From assembly GCA_037444855.1 (NCBI GenBank), contig JBBILO010000005.1, positions 1-64,000 on the forward strand: a DNA stretch of 64,000 nucleotides, in the 5' to 3' direction. This document shows, in pieces, positions 60,225 through 64,000 of the stretch. The notes beneath the pieces were generated by a model. That model searched no databases, was not told the origin of the DNA, and worked only from the letters and a program-made list of their open reading frames with translations. Source of the DNA: JBBILO01 sp037444855. Its GTDB lineage: Bacteria > Patescibacteriota > Microgenomatia > UBA1406 > GWC2-37-13. Position 1 is the stretch's first letter. Each line of letters starts with the position of its first letter. The translations under genes were made by a program, and so were the position numbers.

Positions 60225-61913
60225 TTACATTTTTTCAACAACTTTAATACCCAACAAAAAAAGACCTTTTTTAATAATCTTAGCGGTTGTTTCAGTAATT
60301 AATATTCTTAATCCTTGATTCGTTTCGGCTTTGATTACTTGATGTTTTTGATAAAAAAGATTAAATTTTTTGGCTAGTTGATAAAGGTATTCTGTAATTA
60401 GGTTAGGGGCAAATTTTTCTCCTGATTGATAGACAATTTCTTCAAAAAGAAACAAGTGACGCATAAGGTTAATCTCTTCCTGTTTTAATTTGGACCAGTT
60501 AATCGAAAAATTTTGGAGAATTTTTTCTTGATTAATTTTTTTAATAATCGATTGACAACGAACATAACTGTAAAGTAAATATGGACCAGAATTTCCTTCA
60601 AGATTGATTGACTCATCGATATCAAAATCAATCGGTGAATGAGGAGAGTTTTTTAAAAAAGAGTATTTAATCGAAGCGATTGCAATATTCTCCGCTGTCT
60701 CTTTATCAGTTTTATAGCTCAATGAAATTTTTTCCTTAATTTTATCAATTAACCAATTTGCTTCGACAATATTTCCTTCTCGGGAGGACATTCTACCGGT
60801 TTTTAGATTAACCCATTCATAAGTCAGATGAACTTGTTTGTCGGCCATTTTATTATTTAACAACTCCTCAACTTTGGAAGTAACTTCAAAAAAGCTTTTT
60901 TGTTCGGGGGTGGTGAGATGAAAACAACGATCAATTTTACCAAAGTCTGAGAATTCTTTCTCGGCTAAAGCTAACTCCTTTCCTTCATAAGTGGGATAAC
61001 CAAGAGAATTAACAAACACGCGGGTGTGAAGTTGGTACGGTTGACCATCAAAAACAATTGCTCCCTGACTTTTTTTTAGAATTTTATTTTTTAATGCTTG
61101 ATAACAAAGTTCTAATCCTCTTTCTGCCATTTCACTTTCAAAATATAAACGATCAAATCGAGTGTCAACCCGTCGATAAATTTTTTCGAAATAATCTAAA
61201 CTCCATTTTCTCGTTTCTTCCCATAAGGGAAGTATTTTATTTTTTTTTTCATATATCATTTGATTGATTTTGATAATTTCTTTCTTTTTTTCTTCATCTT
61301 CGTAATCTCGATTTCCTTGGGTGTACATCTGACCAGTAAAGGCTATTTTTTCATTCAGAGAGGCATTTTTTTTTATTTTGTCAAAAAGAGGAAGATTGTT
61401 TAAAATTGCATATAAAGTTTTGGCAATGTGTAAACCAACATCTCCTTGATAATTAGTTCGAACAACATTATTACCGAGAAATTCAAAAATTCTAGCCAAA
61501 GATTCACCATAGATGATGTTTCTTAAGTGACCGATATGAAAAAGTTTGTGAGTATTAGGTTGGGCATATTCGATGACGATTTTTTTCTTTGGGCCAAAAA
61601 ATAAAAAATTTGGGGTGAATTGATTATTTTTTACCTTAATTAATTTATCGACAAGAACTTTTTCTTTTAACCAGAAATTGATAAAACCATTAACAAAATC
61701 TATTTTTTTAATTTGTTTATTAGAAAAGTTCTTAAAAATAATCTGGAAAAATTCTTTTGGGCTTTTTTTAACTTTTTTAGCCAATAAAAAAGCGACATTA
61801 GTTGTGTAATCGCCAAAATTTTCATTGGGTGAGGGAAAAACATAGACTGTTATTTGAAGATTGAATTTTTCCGAAATAATTTTTTCCAATTCTTTTTTGA
61901 TCGTTTCTTTCAT
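60225..61913 (-). CDS. argS: Arginyl-tRNA synthetase
   Basis: This class I synthetase has 562 residues. The N-terminal Arg_tRNA_synt_N domain is residues 1-85. The HIGH motif is in EYAQPNTHKLFHIGHLRNIIYGE, and the KMSKS position reads GRMSSREGNIV, as in many ArgRS. The C-terminal DALR domain is about 440-562. All landmarks are normal. TATAAT on the - strand (61921-61926) ends 7 nt before the ATG, so a leaderless mRNA is predicted. The stop is 1 nt before radA. Confidence 0.97.
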   Translation of the reverse strand: MKETIKKELEKIISEKFNLQITVYVFPSPNENFGDYTTNVAFLLAKKVKKSPKEFFQIIFKNFSNKQIKKIDFVNGFINFWLKEKVLVDKLIKVKNNQFTPNFLFFGPKKKIVIEYAQPNTHKLFHIGHLRNIIYGESLARIFEFLGNNVVRTNYQGDVGLHIAKTLYAILNNLPLFDKIKKNASLNEKIAFTGQMYTQGNRDYEDEEKKKEIIKINQMIYEKKNKILPLWEETRKWSLDYFEKIYRRVDTRFDRLYFESEMAERGLELCYQALKNKILKKSQGAIVFDGQPYQLHTRVFVNSLGYPTYEGKELALAEKEFSDFGKIDRCFHLTTPEQKSFFEVTSKVEELLNNKMADKQVHLTYEWVNLKTGRMSSREGNIVEANWLIDKIKEKISLSYKTDKETAENIAIASIKYSFLKNSPHSPIDFDIDESINLEGNSGPYLLYSYVRCQSIIKKINQEKILQNFSINWSKLKQEEINLMRHLFLFEEIVYQSGEKFAPNLITEYLYQLAKKFNLFYQKHQVIKAETNQGLRILITETTAKIIKKGLFLLGIKVVEKM

Positions 61914-61920
61914 TGAGTAA

Positions 61921-61926
61921 ATTATA
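61921..61926 (-). promoter_or_regulatory. -10 box for argS-radA
   Basis: A perfect TATAAT on the - strand ends 7 nt before the argS ATG at 61913, giving a predicted leaderless start. Confidence 0.5.
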
Positions 61927-61989
61927 ATTTAAATCGCTTGTAAAATAAAATAAATTTTGAGTAAAATTAATACAACATTCATAAATTCT

Positions 61990-62844
61990 ATGAAAGAAAA
62001 AATTATTCTTTTTTTTGTTTTATTACTTAGTTTTTTAATTTTTTTAGGAATAAAAGCTTTTGTTATTAATAATTCAGAAAATTATGGTGTTTTAAAGGTT
62101 GAGTCAACGCCGACAGCGAGTATTTTCTTAAATAGTTTAAATATTGGAAAAACTCCTTTTGAAGATAAAGTTAAAGAAGGTGAATATATCATTAAACTGA
62201 TACCTGAAGCAACTGATTCTGCCTCTTGGCAAGGGAAAATTCAGATTCATAAAAACATTAAAACTTATGTTAATCTTGAACTTGGCAGCTCAGAGATTAT
62301 TAGCGCTGGTGAAGTTATTACCATGAAGCCAATAAAGGAAAAATATCCAAAAAATAAAGGTCAGATTGAAGTGATGACTGAACCCCAAGGAGCGATTGTT
62401 TATTTAGATAATGAAGAAAAAGGAATTGCCCCTCTTATTTTAGACGAAGTGCCAGTTGGAGTATATGAAATTTCGGTATTTCGACCAGGTTTTTTCAAAA
62501 GAATTCAAAGAATTAATATCGATGAACGATATCGCGTTATTCTTAATTTTAAGCTAGCAATTGATCAAACCTCTGATTTTTATCGAAAAATAGAAGAAGA
62601 AAAAAGCAATCAGGCGACAGAAAGCGCAAGGCCAATGAAGAAATATTTGATTGTCAAAGAAAATGAACTCGGTTTTTTGAGGGTTCGTGAGAAACCAACA
62701 ATTTATTCTTCTGAGGCAGCGAGAGTAAAACCAGGTGATAAATTTGAAATTCTTGACGAAGATCAAGGTTGGTTCAAAATTTCTTATGAAGAAGGAAAAG
62801 AAGGTTGGGTATCTTCTCTTTATGTGGAGAAAAAGGAAGAGTAG
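61990..62844 (+). CDS. Membrane-anchored protein with two PEGA domains and an SH3 domain
   Basis: The 284 residues have an N-terminal membrane anchor (about 5-25) and two PEGA domains (VESTPTASIFLNSLNIGKTPFEDKV and TEPQGAIVYLDNEEKGIAPLILDEVPVG). A linker and a bacterial SH3 domain follow (LGFLRVREKPTIYSSEAARVKPGDKF, GWFKISYEEGKEGWVSSLYV). Such proteins bind cell-wall or surface glycans outside the membrane. I chose ATG at 61990; an in-frame TTG at 61957 would add 11 residues. It ends exactly at the convergent GT2-GtrA gene. The role is structural or wall-binding by inference. Confidence 0.85.
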   Translation: MKEKIILFFVLLLSFLIFLGIKAFVINNSENYGVLKVESTPTASIFLNSLNIGKTPFEDKVKEGEYIIKLIPEATDSASWQGKIQIHKNIKTYVNLELGSSEIISAGEVITMKPIKEKYPKNKGQIEVMTEPQGAIVYLDNEEKGIAPLILDEVPVGVYEISVFRPGFFKRIQRINIDERYRVILNFKLAIDQTSDFYRKIEEEKSNQATESARPMKKYLIVKENELGFLRVREKPTIYSSEAARVKPGDKFEILDEDQGWFKISYEEGKEGWVSSLYVEKKEE

Positions 62845-63951
62845 TTAGTTTTTCTTCCAAATAATTTTATTGTAAAAAATAAAACTGTAAGGAATTACGA
62901 TCAAGCCAATAATTAAGATCTTATAAATTAACCACCAATCTCTACCAAAAAGTGTTCCTAAAATTTCCAAGCCGGCGGCTTGAATAATAAGAGCACCAAG
63001 TGATATAAAATTAAATTTTAGAAAATGAAAAATAAATGAAATTGATTGATGGTTTAATTTTTTATGGGCAAAACTCCAAAAATTATTAATAAGAAAGTTA
63101 GAGACAATAGCAATTTCTGCACTAATTACCGTTGCCAGCCAAAGTTTGAAATGCATTTTTTCAAAGAATAAAAAAGAGATACTAAAATCAATTAAAAATC
63201 CAATACTACCAACAATAACAAATTTAATAAAAGATGATTGAGTGATTAGATAACTAAAGATGTTTAGAATATATTCCCCAAATTTGATTTTTGACGTTCC
63301 AAACTCCCGATCAAGAAACTGAATTGGGATTTCTGATGCACGGGTTTGTCTTTTTAAAGCCTGATCAATAGTGGCTATTTGAAAAACATAACCACTGTAT
63401 TTTTTTGTTTCCGAAACAATTTCTTTAATTACCCAAGCGCGAATAGCCCGATACCCACTCGTCCAATCAGTAATCCTAAAATTAGCAAAACCAAGCCGAA
63501 TAATTAAATTGCCTAAGTAAGAGAAAAGTTTTCGATACCAAGCCCAATTTTTAGGGATTGATCCGCCGGGAATATAGCGAGAGCCGATTACTAAGTCTGC
63601 CCCACTTTCAATTTTTTTAATAAACTCAAGAATATATTTTGGTTGATGAGAAAGGTCAGCGTCCATTTGGATAATCAAATAAGGATTAACTTTAGAAAAA
63701 GCCCATTGATACCCCTCAACGTAAGCTTTACCTAATCCTTTTTTTTCCGTTTCTAACAAATAAAGACGAGGATATTTTTTTTGCCATTTTTTTACTTGCT
63801 GAGTGGTATTGTCTTGAGAGTGACTATCAACCACTAAAAGATTAATTTCCCAATGATTAATTTGATTTTGGAGCGAAAAAATTTGTTGAATTAATTTTTC
63901 AATATTATTCTCTTCATTATATGTAGGGGTGATAATCAACAATTTTCTCAT
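62845..63951 (-). CDS. GT2-GtrA fusion: polyprenyl-phosphate mannose synthase type
   Basis: Residues 1-235 are a DPM1-like GT2 domain: TPTYNEENNIEKL, VDSHSQDNT, QMDADLSHQP (D-x-D), VIGSRYIPGGSIPKNW, TDWTSGYRAI. Residues 240-368 are a GtrA domain with four membrane helices (FIKFVIVGSIGFLIDFSISFLFF, NFLINNFWSFAHKK). Such fusions make polyprenyl-phosphate hexose in the cytoplasm and keep it at the membrane for flipping. The products would supply the GT-C enzymes of the island at 0-25 kb. A TATAAA box (63960-63965) ends 8 nt before the ATG. The sugar is unproven. Confidence 0.9.
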   Translation of the reverse strand: MRKLLIITPTYNEENNIEKLIQQIFSLQNQINHWEINLLVVDSHSQDNTTQQVKKWQKKYPRLYLLETEKKGLGKAYVEGYQWAFSKVNPYLIIQMDADLSHQPKYILEFIKKIESGADLVIGSRYIPGGSIPKNWAWYRKLFSYLGNLIIRLGFANFRITDWTSGYRAIRAWVIKEIVSETKKYSGYVFQIATIDQALKRQTRASEIPIQFLDREFGTSKIKFGEYILNIFSYLITQSSFIKFVIVGSIGFLIDFSISFLFFEKMHFKLWLATVISAEIAIVSNFLINNFWSFAHKKLNHQSISFIFHFLKFNFISLGALIIQAAGLEILGTLFGRDWWLIYKILIIGLIVIPYSFIFYNKIIWKKN

Positions 63952-63959
63952 AAGATTTT

Positions 63960-63965
63960 TTTATA
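63960..63965 (-). promoter_or_regulatory. Predicted -10 box for the GT2-GtrA gene
   Basis: TATAAA on the - strand ends 8 nt before the ATG at 63951. A second option, TATTAT, overlaps it. No -35 can be judged at the window edge. Confidence 0.4.
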
Positions 63966-64000
63966 ATAATTAATCGATAATTGCAGCCCCTTTTCTAAAG

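Noticed and set aside
1..64000. CRISPR arrays, insertion sequences, prophage or restriction systems
   Set aside because: I saw no regularly spaced repeats, transposase-like proteins, integrases or phage structural genes anywhere in the window.

Overview
The window looks like the chromosome of a Candidate Phyla Radiation (Patescibacteria) bacterium, most likely from the Microgenomates side. That placement is an inference. It rests on very AT-rich DNA, extremely tight packing with many overlapping genes, compact informational proteins (short IF-2, an AspRS without most of its GAD insertion, short HrcA), families common in this group (DUF4012, DUF5679, DUF3048, DUF4446, DUF2905), tRNAs without encoded CCA, and near absence of Shine-Dalgarno sequences. 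TGA acts as a stop, so this is not a code-25 lineage.

Region 1 (about 0.2-25.7 kb) is a surface-glycan island. It holds fourteen polytopic GT-C-type proteins (GT39/ArnT/PMT-like, GT87-like, YfhO-like), three GT2 glycosyltransferases and a Wzx-type flippase, in tightly overlapping operons: + 227-6077, - 8319-6051, + 8341-13818 and - 24545-13827. GT4 and UppP genes follow at 26.5-28.5 kb, and a GT2-GtrA fusion lies at 62.8-64 kb. The likely logic is that cytoplasmic GT2 enzymes make polyprenyl-phosphate sugars, GT-C enzymes use them outside the membrane, the flippase exports lipid-linked units, and UppP recycles the carrier. The most surprising protein is the PMT at 15339-17390. Its last 280 residues look like the MecA-type NTF2-like domain plus the PBP dimerisation domain of a class B penicillin-binding protein, ending where a transpeptidase domain would begin.

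Region 2 (25.7-34.6 kb) has mutM, three tRNAs (Arg-CCG, Ala-CGC and an unusual Ile-UAU), small regulator and membrane genes, a badly decayed folC pseudogene, a D,D-carboxypeptidase and aspS.

Region 3 (34.6-52.5 kb) holds nusA-infB-(degenerate DHH protein), rmuC-recJ, L25 with a DUF4012 protein, a nucleotidyltransferase, thpR, DUF5679, DUF4446-DUF3048-HTH regulator-secD-secF-MBL hydrolase, a CCA-adding enzyme and endonuclease IV.

Region 4 (52.6-64 kb) is a heat-shock operon hrcA-grpE-dnaK-dnaJ that continues into an EpmA-like enzyme, EF-P and a RodZ-like protein. It is followed by radA-argS, a PEGA/SH3 protein and the GT2-GtrA gene.

Regulatory reading: seventeen gene or operon starts have a TATAAT-like box ending only 6-10 nt before the ATG, which predicts leaderless mRNAs. 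Three divergent pairs have starts 21-23 nt apart with overlapping -10 boxes, and a fourth divergent pair overlaps head to head. A degenerate CIRCE operator with exact 9-9-9 geometry overlaps the hrcA promoter.
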